Assembly (NCBI GenBank): GCA_964406445.1
Contig: CAYORU010000008.1
Coordinates: 1-64,000, forward strand
DNA length: 64,000 nt
DNA from: SG8-30 sp964406445
GTDB taxonomy: Bacteria; Pseudomonadota; Gammaproteobacteria; Steroidobacterales; Steroidobacteraceae
Reading direction: 5' to 3'
A program made the position numbers and the translations under genes. Below are positions 40,411 to 50,385 of the stretch, piece by piece (the first letter of the stretch is position 1; the number at the start of each line of letters is the position of its first letter). The notes below the pieces were generated by a model that saw nothing but the letters and a program-made list of their open reading frames with translations, did not search any database and had not been told where the DNA came from.

Positions 40411-41823
40411 ATGCCCGATTCGCCCGTCGCGCCCCGGCCGCACACCTGCGTCATCGGCGCGGGCCCGAGCGGCCTGCCCGTGATCAAGGCCTTGCGTGAC
40501 CGCGGCCTGCCGGTCACCTGCTTCGAGCGCACCCCGAACGTCGGCGGGCTCTGGTGCATCGACAACAAGCGCTTCGGCGCGAGCGCCGCCTACGACTCGC
40601 TGCACATCAACACCGACACGAAGCTGATGGAGTACCAGGACTTCCCGATGCCGGAGGACCTGCCCGCCTACCCGGGCCATCGGCAGATCCACGCGTACTT
40701 CCGGGCCTACGTCGACCGCTTCGGCCTCGCCGGGAACATCCGCTTCGGCACCGAGGTCCAGCGCTGCCGCCGGCTCGCGGACGGGCGCTGGGAGGTGGCG
40801 CTCGCCGGTGGCGAGACCGCGGTCTTCGACGCGCTGGTCGTCGCCACGGGCCACCATTGGGACCCGCAGGGCCCCGATCCCGCGCCGCCCGGGCGCTTCG
40901 CGGGAACGCAGATCCACTCGCACGTCTACCGCAACCCGTCCGAGCCCGTCGAGATGCGCGGCAAGCGCGTGGTCGTCGTCGGCCTCGGCAACAGCGCGGT
41001 GGACATCGCCACCGAGCTCGGCAGCCGGGCCGTGGCGGAACGCGTGTTCCTGTCGGTGCGCCGCGGCGCCTGGATCCTGCCCAAATGGGTCGGCGGCACG
41101 CCGATCACGCGCCTGCCGGAGCCGCAGCGGCTGTTTCCCTGGATGCCCTGGCAGGTCACGTCGCTGGTGATGGGACTCGTGATGCGTCTGCAGGTCGGCA
41201 AGCCGAGCGACTACGGCCTGCCCATGCCGGACCACCGGCCGCTGCAGTCGCACCCGACCGTCAGCCAGGACCTGCTGTCGCGCATCGGGCACGGCGACAT
41301 CGCGGTCAGGCCGCCCATCCGCGCCCTCGACGGCGACGGCGTCGTGTTCGAGGACGGCATTCGCGAACCCGCGGACGTCATCGTCTGGTGCACCGGCTAC
41401 CGCGTCGCGTTCCCGTTCCTCGGTCCGGAAGTGCTGGAGGTTCGGGACAACGTGGTGCCGCTGTGGAGCCGGACGGTGCTGCCCACGGTCGACAACCTCT
41501 TCTTCGTCGGTCTCTACCAGCCGCTCGGCTCGATCATGCAGCCGGCCGAGTTGCAGGCACGGGTGATCGGCGAGTACCTCGCCGGGCGCATCGCCTTCCC
41601 CGACGAGGCGCGGATGCACCGCGACATCGCCGAGGAACGGCGAGCGCTGGAGCGGCGCTACCTCCGCTCCCGGCGCCACACGATGCAGGTCGACTTCGGC
41701 CCCTTCATGCACCGGCTGCGCCGGCTGCTGGTCGAGGGCCGTCGCCACGCGCGCGAGCCGGGCGCCATGCGCTTCAGGCCGCGCGGCCCCGCCGCGCGCC
41801 ATCCGGAGGAGAACGCGACTTGA
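40411..41823 (+). CDS. Class B flavin-containing monooxygenase
   Basis: A 470-residue NADPH/FAD oxygenase of the FMO/Baeyer-Villiger superfamily. Motifs: FAD site VIGAGPSGLPVIKAL (about 13-27), FMO fingerprint FAGTQIHSHVYRNP (about 163-176), NADPH site VVVGLGNSAVDIA (about 188-200) and the WCTGY motif near 328. It would insert oxygen into a carbonyl or soft nucleophile. The stop overlaps the acyl-CoA dehydrogenase start (TTGA) and an acyl-CoA ligase follows. This suggests degradation of a ketone-bearing or terpenoid/fatty substrate; the substrate itself cannot be read from the sequence. Confidence 0.9.
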   Translation: MPDSPVAPRPHTCVIGAGPSGLPVIKALRDRGLPVTCFERTPNVGGLWCIDNKRFGASAAYDSLHINTDTKLMEYQDFPMPEDLPAYPGHRQIHAYFRAYVDRFGLAGNIRFGTEVQRCRRLADGRWEVALAGGETAVFDALVVATGHHWDPQGPDPAPPGRFAGTQIHSHVYRNPSEPVEMRGKRVVVVGLGNSAVDIATELGSRAVAERVFLSVRRGAWILPKWVGGTPITRLPEPQRLFPWMPWQVTSLVMGLVMRLQVGKPSDYGLPMPDHRPLQSHPTVSQDLLSRIGHGDIAVRPPIRALDGDGVVFEDGIREPADVIVWCTGYRVAFPFLGPEVLEVRDNVVPLWSRTVLPTVDNLFFVGLYQPLGSIMQPAELQARVIGEYLAGRIAFPDEARMHRDIAEERRALERRYLRSRRHTMQVDFGPFMHRLRRLLVEGRRHAREPGAMRFRPRGPAARHPEENAT

Positions 41824-42974
41824 GACGCACGATCTTCGAGGCCGAGCACGACATGTTCCGCGAGGGCGCCCGGCGCTGGTTCATCCAGGAGGTCGAGCCG
41901 CAGACGGCCCGCTGGCGCGAGCAGGGGTTCGTCGACCCGGAATGGTTCCGCCGCGCCGGCGAGCAGGGCTACCTGCTGATGTGGGCGGACGAGGCCTACG
42001 GCGGCGCCGGCATCCCCGACTTCCGCTACGAGCAGATCCTGATCGAGGAATGCACGCGCCACGGCGACATCGGCTTCTTCCTCTCGCTGCACTCGCGGCT
42101 GGTGGCCCCCTACATCGGTCACCTCGGCACCGAGGAGCAGAAGCGGAACTTCCTGCCGAAGTGCGCCTCGGGCGAGCACGTCCTCGGCATCGCCATGACC
42201 GAGCCCGGCGCCGGCAGCGACCTCGGCGGCATCCGCGCGCGCGCCGAGCAGCGGGGCGACCACTGGCTGCTGAGCGGCTCCAAGACCTACATCTCGAACG
42301 GCCAGATCGGCACGCTGTTCGTGGTTGCCGCGCGCACCGTTCCCGACTCTCGCTATGGGCTCGGCCTGTTCCTGGTCGAGGACGGCATGCAGGGCTTCCG
42401 CCGCGGTCGCAACCTCGAGAAGATGGGCCTCAAGGCGCAGGACACCTCGGAACTCTTCTTCGACGACGTGCCGGTGCCGAAGAGCCACGTCCTCGGCGAC
42501 CCGACCAAGGGGTTCCGCTACCTGACGACGTTCCTGGCCGAGGAGCGGCTGATCAACGCCTGCTGGAACATCGCCCACGCGCAGACCGCCTTCGACCTGA
42601 CCCTCGATTTCGTCAAGGAGCGCAAGGCCTTCGGCCGGCCGATCGGCACCTTCCAGAACTCGCGCTTCCGGATGGCGGAGATGCGCGCCCAGCTCGACGC
42701 GGTGCAGTGCTTCGTCGACCAGTGCGTGCTGGAGCACAACGCGGGGCGGCTGACGGCCGAGGTCGCGGCGGAGGCCAAGCTGCTGACCAGCGAGCTCGAG
42801 AACCGCGTCATGGACGAGTGCGTCCAGCTGCACGGCGGCGCGGGCTACATGCAGGAGTACCGCATCTGCCGCATGTTCACCGACGCGCGGATCTCGCGCA
42901 TCTACGCCGGCACGTCGGAGATCATGAAGGAGATCATCGGCCGCTCGCTCGGCCTCGACGACCGCAAGCTGTAG
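41820..42974 (+). CDS. Acyl-CoA dehydrogenase
   Basis: FAD-dependent alpha-beta dehydrogenation of an acyl-CoA. The 384 residues match the family length, with the N-terminal helical domain, AMTEPGAGSDLGGI (about 125-138), RNLEKMGLKAQDTSELFFDDV and the C-terminal YAGTSEIMKEIIGRSL with the catalytic Glu region. The TTG start overlaps the monooxygenase stop and follows a strong GGAGGAG. It is part of the FMO-ACAD-ligase operon. Confidence 0.95.
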   Translation: MRRTIFEAEHDMFREGARRWFIQEVEPQTARWREQGFVDPEWFRRAGEQGYLLMWADEAYGGAGIPDFRYEQILIEECTRHGDIGFFLSLHSRLVAPYIGHLGTEEQKRNFLPKCASGEHVLGIAMTEPGAGSDLGGIRARAEQRGDHWLLSGSKTYISNGQIGTLFVVAARTVPDSRYGLGLFLVEDGMQGFRRGRNLEKMGLKAQDTSELFFDDVPVPKSHVLGDPTKGFRYLTTFLAEERLINACWNIAHAQTAFDLTLDFVKERKAFGRPIGTFQNSRFRMAEMRAQLDAVQCFVDQCVLEHNAGRLTAEVAAEAKLLTSELENRVMDECVQLHGGAGYMQEYRICRMFTDARISRIYAGTSEIMKEIIGRSLGLDDRKL

Positions 42975-43001
42975 CCGGGTAACTGCCGCAGGGGGACGAC
43001 C

Positions 43002-44636
<1,635 letters not shown>

Positions 44637-44736
44637 ACGGCGCGATTGCGCCTGCCGCCCCCGCGGCGTATGGTCAGGCAGCCGGTGCGCACTACGCCCC
44701 GGCTCCATCGAAGAAACGACCCGAGGGGGACACAAG

Positions 44737-45177
44737 ATGAAGAACCTGCTCTCCGGCCTTGCGGCCGGCACCCTGCTTTTGCTCGCGACTCCCGCTCTCG
44801 CGCAGGACGCCCTGCCCTACACCGAGGGCCCGGTCGTCGCGGTGACCGCCGTCCGCACCGAGCCCGGCCAGTTCAACGCCTACATGCGCTACCTCGCCGG
44901 CGACTACAAGAAGATCATGGAGGAGGCGAAGAAGCAGGGACTGATCATCGACTACGCGCACTACGCCGCGCAGCCGCGCTCGCCCGCGGATCCGGACCTC
45001 TACACGACGATCACCTACAAGGACTTCGCCGCGTTCGACGGGCTCCAGCAGAAGATGAGCGCCATCTCGGCGAAGGTCTTCGGCTCCATGTCGGGCTCGG
45101 AGCAGGCGCAGGTCAACCGCGAGGCGCTGCGCAAGGTGCTCGGGACCCAGCTCATCCGGCAGCTGCAGACCCAGTGA
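44737..45177 (+). CDS. Small secreted protein, unknown function
   Basis: A 146-residue exported protein with a clear Sec signal peptide (about 1-22, cleavage after ALA-Q). The mature part carries alternating beta/alpha segments (VVAVTAVRTEPGQFNAYMRYLAGDY, then LYTTITYKDFAAFDGL) reminiscent of a dimeric alpha-beta-barrel (ABM-like) fold. I do not recognise a named family. AGGGGGACAC precedes the ATG. It is the last gene of the FMO-ACAD-ligase run, 100 bp on, and may act in the periplasm on the same substrate; that is inference. Confidence 0.75.
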   Translation: MKNLLSGLAAGTLLLLATPALAQDALPYTEGPVVAVTAVRTEPGQFNAYMRYLAGDYKKIMEEAKKQGLIIDYAHYAAQPRSPADPDLYTTITYKDFAAFDGLQQKMSAISAKVFGSMSGSEQAQVNREALRKVLGTQLIRQLQTQ

Positions 45178-45191
45178 CCGGCACGGGGGCA

Positions 45192-45214
45192 CCGCCGGCG
45201 GCGAACGCCGGCGG
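45192..45214. terminator. Bidirectional hairpin between convergent genes
   Basis: CCGCCGGCG (45192-45200), loop GCGAA, CGCCGGCGG (45206-45214), a perfect 9-bp GC stem in the 40-bp gap between two convergent stop codons. No T-run on either side, so termination strength is uncertain. Confidence 0.5.
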
Positions 45215-45217
45215 CGC

Positions 45218-45868
45218 TCACCTCGCGCGCCGGAACTCGTAGCGGAAGCCCTGCGGCACGCGGAAGGCCGCGCGACCGTCTTCGAGCAGGCCGGCCTCGT
45301 CGTACTCGAGGCGGTCGCCCTCGAGGGAGATTCGGGCGCGGATCTCCATGCGCCGGCCGGACTGGCGCGCGACGATGCTGCAGGCGCCCGCCGGAATCTC
45401 GCCCGTCAAGAGGCCGCCATCCCTCGCCGGCGCGAACAGCACTTCACAGCCCTCCGGATAGGCCAGCAGTGCCTGAGTGGACAACGCGGCTAGCGCGGCA
45501 GGATCGGCCGCGGCGGCGGCCCAGTCCTCCCCGCGCGCCAGGGTGTAGAAGCGCATGGGAGTCACTTCCCCGCGCCGCGGCAGGAAGGCCCAGACGCGCT
45601 GCCGGCTGACGGGACCCTCCGGCCCGCCCGCGCGCCACTCGAGGTAGTACACCTGCTCGCCGAGGGCCGGCGCGGCGAACGGAATGAACCGGGCGAACTG
45701 GTGATCCACCCAGGGCTGGCCGGGCGTCGGTTCGCGCGCCACGCCGTGGGGAAGCGCCCTCACCTGCGCGAGATTGTCGAAATCCCCGGCGAGCGAGGCA
45801 GGTTCCCCGGCGCCCGCCATCGAGGCCGCCGCCGCGAGGACGGCGGTGAGGAGCGTCATCGCACGCAT
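45218..45868 (-). CDS. CpcT/CpeT-family secreted protein
   Basis: A 216-residue protein that resembles the CpcT/CpeT (phycobilin lyase-like) family in its HQFARFIPFAAPALGEQVYYLEWR and RQRVWAFLP stretches. A signal peptide (about 1-20, ending AGAGE) predicts export, which cyanobacterial lyases lack. Non-cyanobacterial members have no proven activity, so bilin attachment should not be assumed. The ATG shares one base with the bchE stop (TGATG), so the two genes are tightly coupled. A tetrapyrrole ligand would make sense beside bchE, but that is inferred. Confidence 0.75.
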   Translation of the reverse strand: MRAMTLLTAVLAAAASMAGAGEPASLAGDFDNLAQVRALPHGVAREPTPGQPWVDHQFARFIPFAAPALGEQVYYLEWRAGGPEGPVSRQRVWAFLPRRGEVTPMRFYTLARGEDWAAAAADPAALAALSTQALLAYPEGCEVLFAPARDGGLLTGEIPAGACSIVARQSGRRMEIRARISLEGDRLEYDEAGLLEDGRAAFRVPQGFRYEFRRAR

Positions 45869-47520
45869 CAGGCTTGCGGCCGGGCTCGCTCGGCCGCCGG
45901 CCGGTCGGGCGCGAGCCCGGGCAGCCCGGCGGGCTCCTCGTCCGGCAGCTGCTGATCGCCGCCGCCGCAGGCCATCACGCGGGCCTGCTCCTCGCCGCGC
46001 AACCGCGGGTCGTGACGCGGGCGCCAGTCGATCTTCGCCATGTCCGGCCGGCGCCGGCTGGCGTCGAACTCGAACTTCACGCCGCGCTTCGACTGCGGGC
46101 CCCAGTAGTTGTTGCGGCCGAGGTCGTAGAACTGGCGCTGGACGCCCGCCTTGAGGAAGGCCTTGAGGCAGCCCAGCAGGTAGCGCCGCCGGGCCCCCGT
46201 GCCCTGCCAGGGATAGGCGAACAGGGCCTTCTTCATGTAGAAGCGCCGGTAGTTGTTCATGACCCGGTCGAGCAGCTCGGCCCGATCCATCGCCTGCGGC
46301 TTGATGATCGGCGTGACGAAGTTGTAGCGCTCGAAGTCGAACACCTCGACCTTGTCGCCGAGTTCCCTGAACAGGTCCGAGAAGGGCCAGGGGGTGTACA
46401 TCGCCCAGTTGGCGAGGTCCGGGTCCCAGTCGCGGGCCATCCGGTAGGTCTCCTCGAGCGTCTCGGCGGTCTCGTTCTCGAGGCCGACGATGAACTGCGC
46501 CTCGACCACGATGCCGGCGTCGCGCAGGAGCTTCACGGCCTTCTTGTTCTGCGCGACCGTCGTCTCCTTGTTGAACAGGTCGAGCTTCAGCTGCGCCGCG
46601 GCCTCGGTGCCGAGCGAGACGTGGATCAGGCCGGCCTTGCGGTACAGCGGCAGCAGCGCCTCGTCGCGCAGGATGTCGGTGACGCGGGTGTTGATGCCCC
46701 ACTGGATGCCGAGGTCGCGCGCGATCAGCTCCTCGCAGAAGGCCACGAACTTGCGCCGGTTGATGGTCGGCTCCTCGTCCGCGAGGATGAAGAAGCCGAC
46801 GTCGTGCTCGCGCACCAGCCGCTCGATCTCGTCGACGACCTTCTTCGGATCACGGACCCGGTAGTCGCGCCAGAACTTCCATTGCGAGCAGAACGAGCAG
46901 GTGAACGGGCAGCCGCGCGCCATGTTGGGGATCGCGACCCGCTTGCCCATCGGGATGTAGATGTACTTGTCCCACTCCAGCACGCTCCAGTCCGGATCGA
47001 TGCCGTCCAGGTTGCGCACGGTCGGCGCGGCCGGCGTGGCGGTCACGGTCGCGCCGTCGGCGTAGGCGATGCCGCGGATCGCGTCGCGGCCCGCGGGCCA
47101 GCGCCCGCCGGCCACTGCATCCACCAGCTGAGTGAAGATCTCCTCGCCCTCGCCGCGCACCACCGCGTCGATCCAGGGCGCCTCCGACAGCACCTGCTGG
47201 TACATGAAGGTGCCGTGGATGCCGCCGAGGACGGTGACGGCCCGGGGATGCAGTTCCTTGGCCATCTTCAGGATGTTCTCGGCCTTGTAGATGGCCGGCG
47301 TGATCGCGGTGCAGCCGACGATGTCCGGCCGCTCCTCGGCGATGATCTGACGCAGCTCCTCGTCCGTGAGCTTGTTCGTCATCGCGTCGACGAAACGCAG
47401 GTCGGCGTATCCCGCCGCCTTCAGCGAGCCGGCGAGGTAGGCCACCCAGGCCGGCGGCCAGTTGCCGGCGATCTCCGCGCCGCCCGAATGATAGTTCGGA
47501 TGAATCAACAGGATGCGCAT
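45868..47520 (-). CDS. bchE: Mg-protoporphyrin IX monomethyl ester anaerobic cyclase-like
   Basis: A 550-residue B12-binding radical SAM protein matching BchE, which closes the isocyclic ring of chlorophylls without oxygen, drawing the oxygen atom from water. The cobalamin domain (about 1-150) begins LLIHPNYHSGGAEIAGNW. The SAM cluster is C204-x3-C208-x2-C211 (RGCPFTCSFCSQW), followed by DEEPTINRRKF and the family-specific MYTPWPF and NNYRRFYMKKALF. The C-terminal 45 residues are an extra Gly/Pro/Ala-rich tail. The ATG at 47520 fits the family N-terminus. Similarity over the whole length supports BchE, but no other bch, crt or puf gene is in the window. Confidence 0.85.
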   Translation of the reverse strand: MRILLIHPNYHSGGAEIAGNWPPAWVAYLAGSLKAAGYADLRFVDAMTNKLTDEELRQIIAEERPDIVGCTAITPAIYKAENILKMAKELHPRAVTVLGGIHGTFMYQQVLSEAPWIDAVVRGEGEEIFTQLVDAVAGGRWPAGRDAIRGIAYADGATVTATPAAPTVRNLDGIDPDWSVLEWDKYIYIPMGKRVAIPNMARGCPFTCSFCSQWKFWRDYRVRDPKKVVDEIERLVREHDVGFFILADEEPTINRRKFVAFCEELIARDLGIQWGINTRVTDILRDEALLPLYRKAGLIHVSLGTEAAAQLKLDLFNKETTVAQNKKAVKLLRDAGIVVEAQFIVGLENETAETLEETYRMARDWDPDLANWAMYTPWPFSDLFRELGDKVEVFDFERYNFVTPIIKPQAMDRAELLDRVMNNYRRFYMKKALFAYPWQGTGARRRYLLGCLKAFLKAGVQRQFYDLGRNNYWGPQSKRGVKFEFDASRRRPDMAKIDWRPRHDPRLRGEEQARVMACGGGDQQLPDEEPAGLPGLAPDRPAAERARPQA

Positions 47521-47564
47521 GCCGGCCGTCCCCTCGAAGCGGTGCTCACCGCGACTCCAGCATG

Positions 47565-47607
47565 CGTCAATCCAGCTGGACATCCGTATCGTCCACCCCA
47601 CTGGACA
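47565..47607 (-). promoter_or_regulatory. bchE upstream region: -35 box and TGGAC/GTCCA half-sites
   Basis: On the minus strand a TTGACG box lies at 47570-47565, about 45 bp before the bchE ATG; the matching -10 (GAGCAC, 47547-47542) is poor, as expected of an activator-dependent promoter. Directly upstream are TCCAGCTGGA (47571-47580) and CTGGACA repeated exactly at 47576-47582 and 47601-47607, 25 bp apart, with GTCCA (47591-47595) between. The arrangement looks like a dimer-binding operator array. Confidence 0.35.
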
Positions 47608-47640
47608 GATTCCGGCCGGCGAGTCAGTGCGGCGGGCGGG

Positions 47641-50385
47641 TCACGCCGCCGCCTCGCGGGGCGCCGCGAAAGCCGCGCCGGGAAAGGCCGCGGGCAGCGT
47701 CGCCGCGTGCAGGCGCAGGCGGCCCTCGCCGGCCTCGACGCGCGGCTGCGCGCCGGTCAGCGCGTCGGCAAAGTCCTCCGGCGCCGCGCCGGCCGGCCAT
47801 TCGACCCAGGTGTCGCGCCAGAACTCCGGGACGCTCGCAACGCCGAGACGCCGTCCCGGGAAACGCGGCACGATCACCACCAGCACCGCCGGTCCCTGCC
47901 GGCGCGCGAAGGCCAGCAGGCTGTCCTGCGCCGGTCCCTCCACGGCGAGCGGCTCGTAGCTCCCGGTCGAGAACAGTTCCGGCTCGCGCCGGCGCAGCGC
48001 GAGCAGGCGTCGCGTCAGGTCGAGCTTCGCGGACGGCCTGTCGGAGGACAACGAGCGAGGATCGAGCGGCGCGCGGTTGTCGGGATCCACCAGCGCGAAG
48101 TACTCCCGCTCGCAGCCCTGGTAGATGTCGGGCACGCCGGGACAGGTCAGCTTGAGCAACGTCTGCGACAGGCTGTTCTGGGCGCCGAGCGCCGCCGCGT
48201 CGCGCGCCAGCGGCTCGAAGTCGTCGAGGAAGCGGCCGCCGCCGCGGCCCATCAGCCGCTCGATCCAGCCGCCGAGCGCCGCCTCGTAGGCTTCGTGGGG
48301 GTGCTCCCAGCTGGTCTCGCACTTGGCCTCGCGGGCCGCCTTCTGCATGTAGGCCACCAGCCGGTCGCGCCGCTCGGCCAGGGCCGCCGGCTCGCGCGGG
48401 CCCTCCGGCCACAGTCCGAGCAGCGCCTGGTAGAAGAGATACTCGTCGTTGCGGCTCGGGGCCCTGCGCCCGCCCACGATGCGCTTGCGCGGCCGGTTGA
48501 GCCGGTTCCAGCGCACCAACCCCCTGCGCCAGCGATCGGGCAGCTCGGCCAGCGCGGCGAGGCGCGCCCGCAGGTCCTCGCTGCGCTTCGAGTCGTGTGT
48601 GGACGTCGCCAGCATCGCGAACGGCAGGCGCTCACGCCGCTCGCGGTTCGACTGGTGAAGCGCGCCGTTGCTCAGGCCGAAGCGGCGCGGGTCGCCGCCG
48701 ACCTCGTTGAGCGCGGCGAAGCGGTTGTAGAGGTAGAAGGCGGTGTCCTCGACGCCCTTGGCCATCGCCGGCGCGCACAGCTGCTGGAAGCGCATCGCGA
48801 ACTCGAGCACCTCCGCGCGCCGCGCCTCGGGCCCCTCCGCGAAGTGACGCAGGGTCAGCACGGCCTCGAGGAAGTCGTAGACGCTGGTGTCCTCCGCGTG
48901 CGACCGGCTCCTCGCGCGCGCCAGCGCCCAGCGCAGGTGCTCGAGGTCGCCTTCCGCAATGCCGCGACTCGAGGCGTAGGTCCGATAGACCGGGAAGAAG
49001 GCGATCACCTCGACGATCGCGCGCTTCAACCGCTCGCGGGTGAAGTCGGCGGTGTGCCGGTCGCGGCGGGCGATGCGGTCGAGACGCGCGGCGAGCAGGT
49101 TCGCCTCGCTGACCATCGGGCCTGCGAGCACGCGTCGCTTGGCCTCCACGGCGAGCGTGTCGAAGTCCTCGTCCGAGCCGATGAACGCGGCGTAGATGCG
49201 GCTCATCGGCTCCGCCGCCTCCGGCGGCAGCAGCCAGGCGCCGACCAGCCGGCCGAAGTCGTAGCCGGTCGTCCCGTCGGCCGCCCAGTCCTCCGGCAGG
49301 CGCTCGTGCGGCCCGAGGATTTTCTCGACGAACACGTGCCTCACGCCTGGCAGCGCGTCGCGCAGCCGCGCCAGGTAGGCGACCGGGTCGTACAGGCCGT
49401 CGGCATGGTCGATGCGCACGCCGTCGACCAGGCCGCGCGCGGCCAGCTCCGCGACGAAGGCGTGCACCGACGTGAAGACATCGTCGCGCTCGACGCACAG
49501 CGCCGCCAGGTCGTTGATGTCGAAGAAGCGCCGGTAGTTGATCTCGTCGCTCGCCACGCGCCAGTGCGACAGCCGGTAGGCCTGGCGGGCGAGCAACGAC
49601 TCGAGCGCATCGAAGCTCCCGGGATCGCCGGGCGCTCCGTTCAGCGCGCCAACCGCCTGCTCGACCGCCGCGCGCAGCTGCGGCTCGGCGCACAGCGCCG
49701 CGAGCCGCGTCTTGAGCGCCGCGGCAGCCGTGCGCCGCTCGGCGCGCGCGGCCGGGTCCTCCTCGTCGCGCGAAGGCAGCGCCGCGAAGCGCGCCCCGAG
49801 TGCGGCGAGACCGGCATCGCCGGTGGCGCCGAGCACCGTGCCGTAGTCGGCCGGGTCGAGCGGGAACAGGTGCTCGTGGTACTCGAATCTCAAGCCGCCC
49901 GCGTCCGCGGCGAGCGCGAGCCGCAGGTCCCCGGACTCGAGGATGTCGCCGAAAGGCCCGCCCAGCACCGGGACCAGCACGCGTCCGTGCAGCGACTGCC
50001 GCAGCGGGGTCCAGTCGACGTCGAAGTAGTCGGCATGGGCCGAGGCGCGGCCGTGCTCCATCAGGTCGAGCCACCAGCGGTTCTCCGATCCCATCACGCC
50101 CATGTGGTTCGGCACGAGGTCGAGGATCAGGCCCATGCCGTGCGTGCGCAGGCACGCGACCAGCGCCTCGAATTGCCCGAAGCTGCCGAGCGCCGGCGAG
50201 AAGCGCCCGTAGTCCACCACGTCGTAGCCGTGCGTCGAGCCGTGGCGCGCGGCGAAGCAGGGCGAGAGATAAAGGTGGCTGATGCCGAGTTCCGCGAGCG
50301 CGGGTACGGCGCCGGCGGCCGCCTCGAAGCCGAAGCCCGGCTGCAGCTGCAGCCGGTAGGTGGCCCGCAGCGGCGCGGCGCTCAT
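47641..50385 (-). CDS. treY: Maltooligosyl trehalose synthase
   Basis: A 914-residue GH13 enzyme that converts the reducing end of an alpha-1,4-glucan to a trehalosyl unit. Motifs: YRLQLQPGFGF (N-terminus), LDLVPNHMG (about 90), VDGVRIDHADGLYDP with the nucleophile Asp, and HVFVEKILGPHE with the general acid Glu. Length and C-terminus (CPGVPDIYQGCE, then WVEWPAG) fit TreY. ATG overlaps the treZ stop (ATGA). It is the last gene of the six-gene operon, 120 bp upstream of bchE and in the same direction. Confidence 0.95.
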   Translation of the reverse strand: MSAAPLRATYRLQLQPGFGFEAAAGAVPALAELGISHLYLSPCFAARHGSTHGYDVVDYGRFSPALGSFGQFEALVACLRTHGMGLILDLVPNHMGVMGSENRWWLDLMEHGRASAHADYFDVDWTPLRQSLHGRVLVPVLGGPFGDILESGDLRLALAADAGGLRFEYHEHLFPLDPADYGTVLGATGDAGLAALGARFAALPSRDEEDPAARAERRTAAAALKTRLAALCAEPQLRAAVEQAVGALNGAPGDPGSFDALESLLARQAYRLSHWRVASDEINYRRFFDINDLAALCVERDDVFTSVHAFVAELAARGLVDGVRIDHADGLYDPVAYLARLRDALPGVRHVFVEKILGPHERLPEDWAADGTTGYDFGRLVGAWLLPPEAAEPMSRIYAAFIGSDEDFDTLAVEAKRRVLAGPMVSEANLLAARLDRIARRDRHTADFTRERLKRAIVEVIAFFPVYRTYASSRGIAEGDLEHLRWALARARSRSHAEDTSVYDFLEAVLTLRHFAEGPEARRAEVLEFAMRFQQLCAPAMAKGVEDTAFYLYNRFAALNEVGGDPRRFGLSNGALHQSNRERRERLPFAMLATSTHDSKRSEDLRARLAALAELPDRWRRGLVRWNRLNRPRKRIVGGRRAPSRNDEYLFYQALLGLWPEGPREPAALAERRDRLVAYMQKAAREAKCETSWEHPHEAYEAALGGWIERLMGRGGGRFLDDFEPLARDAAALGAQNSLSQTLLKLTCPGVPDIYQGCEREYFALVDPDNRAPLDPRSLSSDRPSAKLDLTRRLLALRRREPELFSTGSYEPLAVEGPAQDSLLAFARRQGPAVLVVIVPRFPGRRLGVASVPEFWRDTWVEWPAGAAPEDFADALTGAQPRVEAGEGRLRLHAATLPAAFPGAAFAAPREAAA

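Noticed and set aside
47521..47640. CrtJ/PpsR site or FNR box upstream of bchE
   Set aside because: No TGT-N12-ACA and no TTGAT-N4-ATCAA was found; only a different TGGAC/GTCCA pattern is present.
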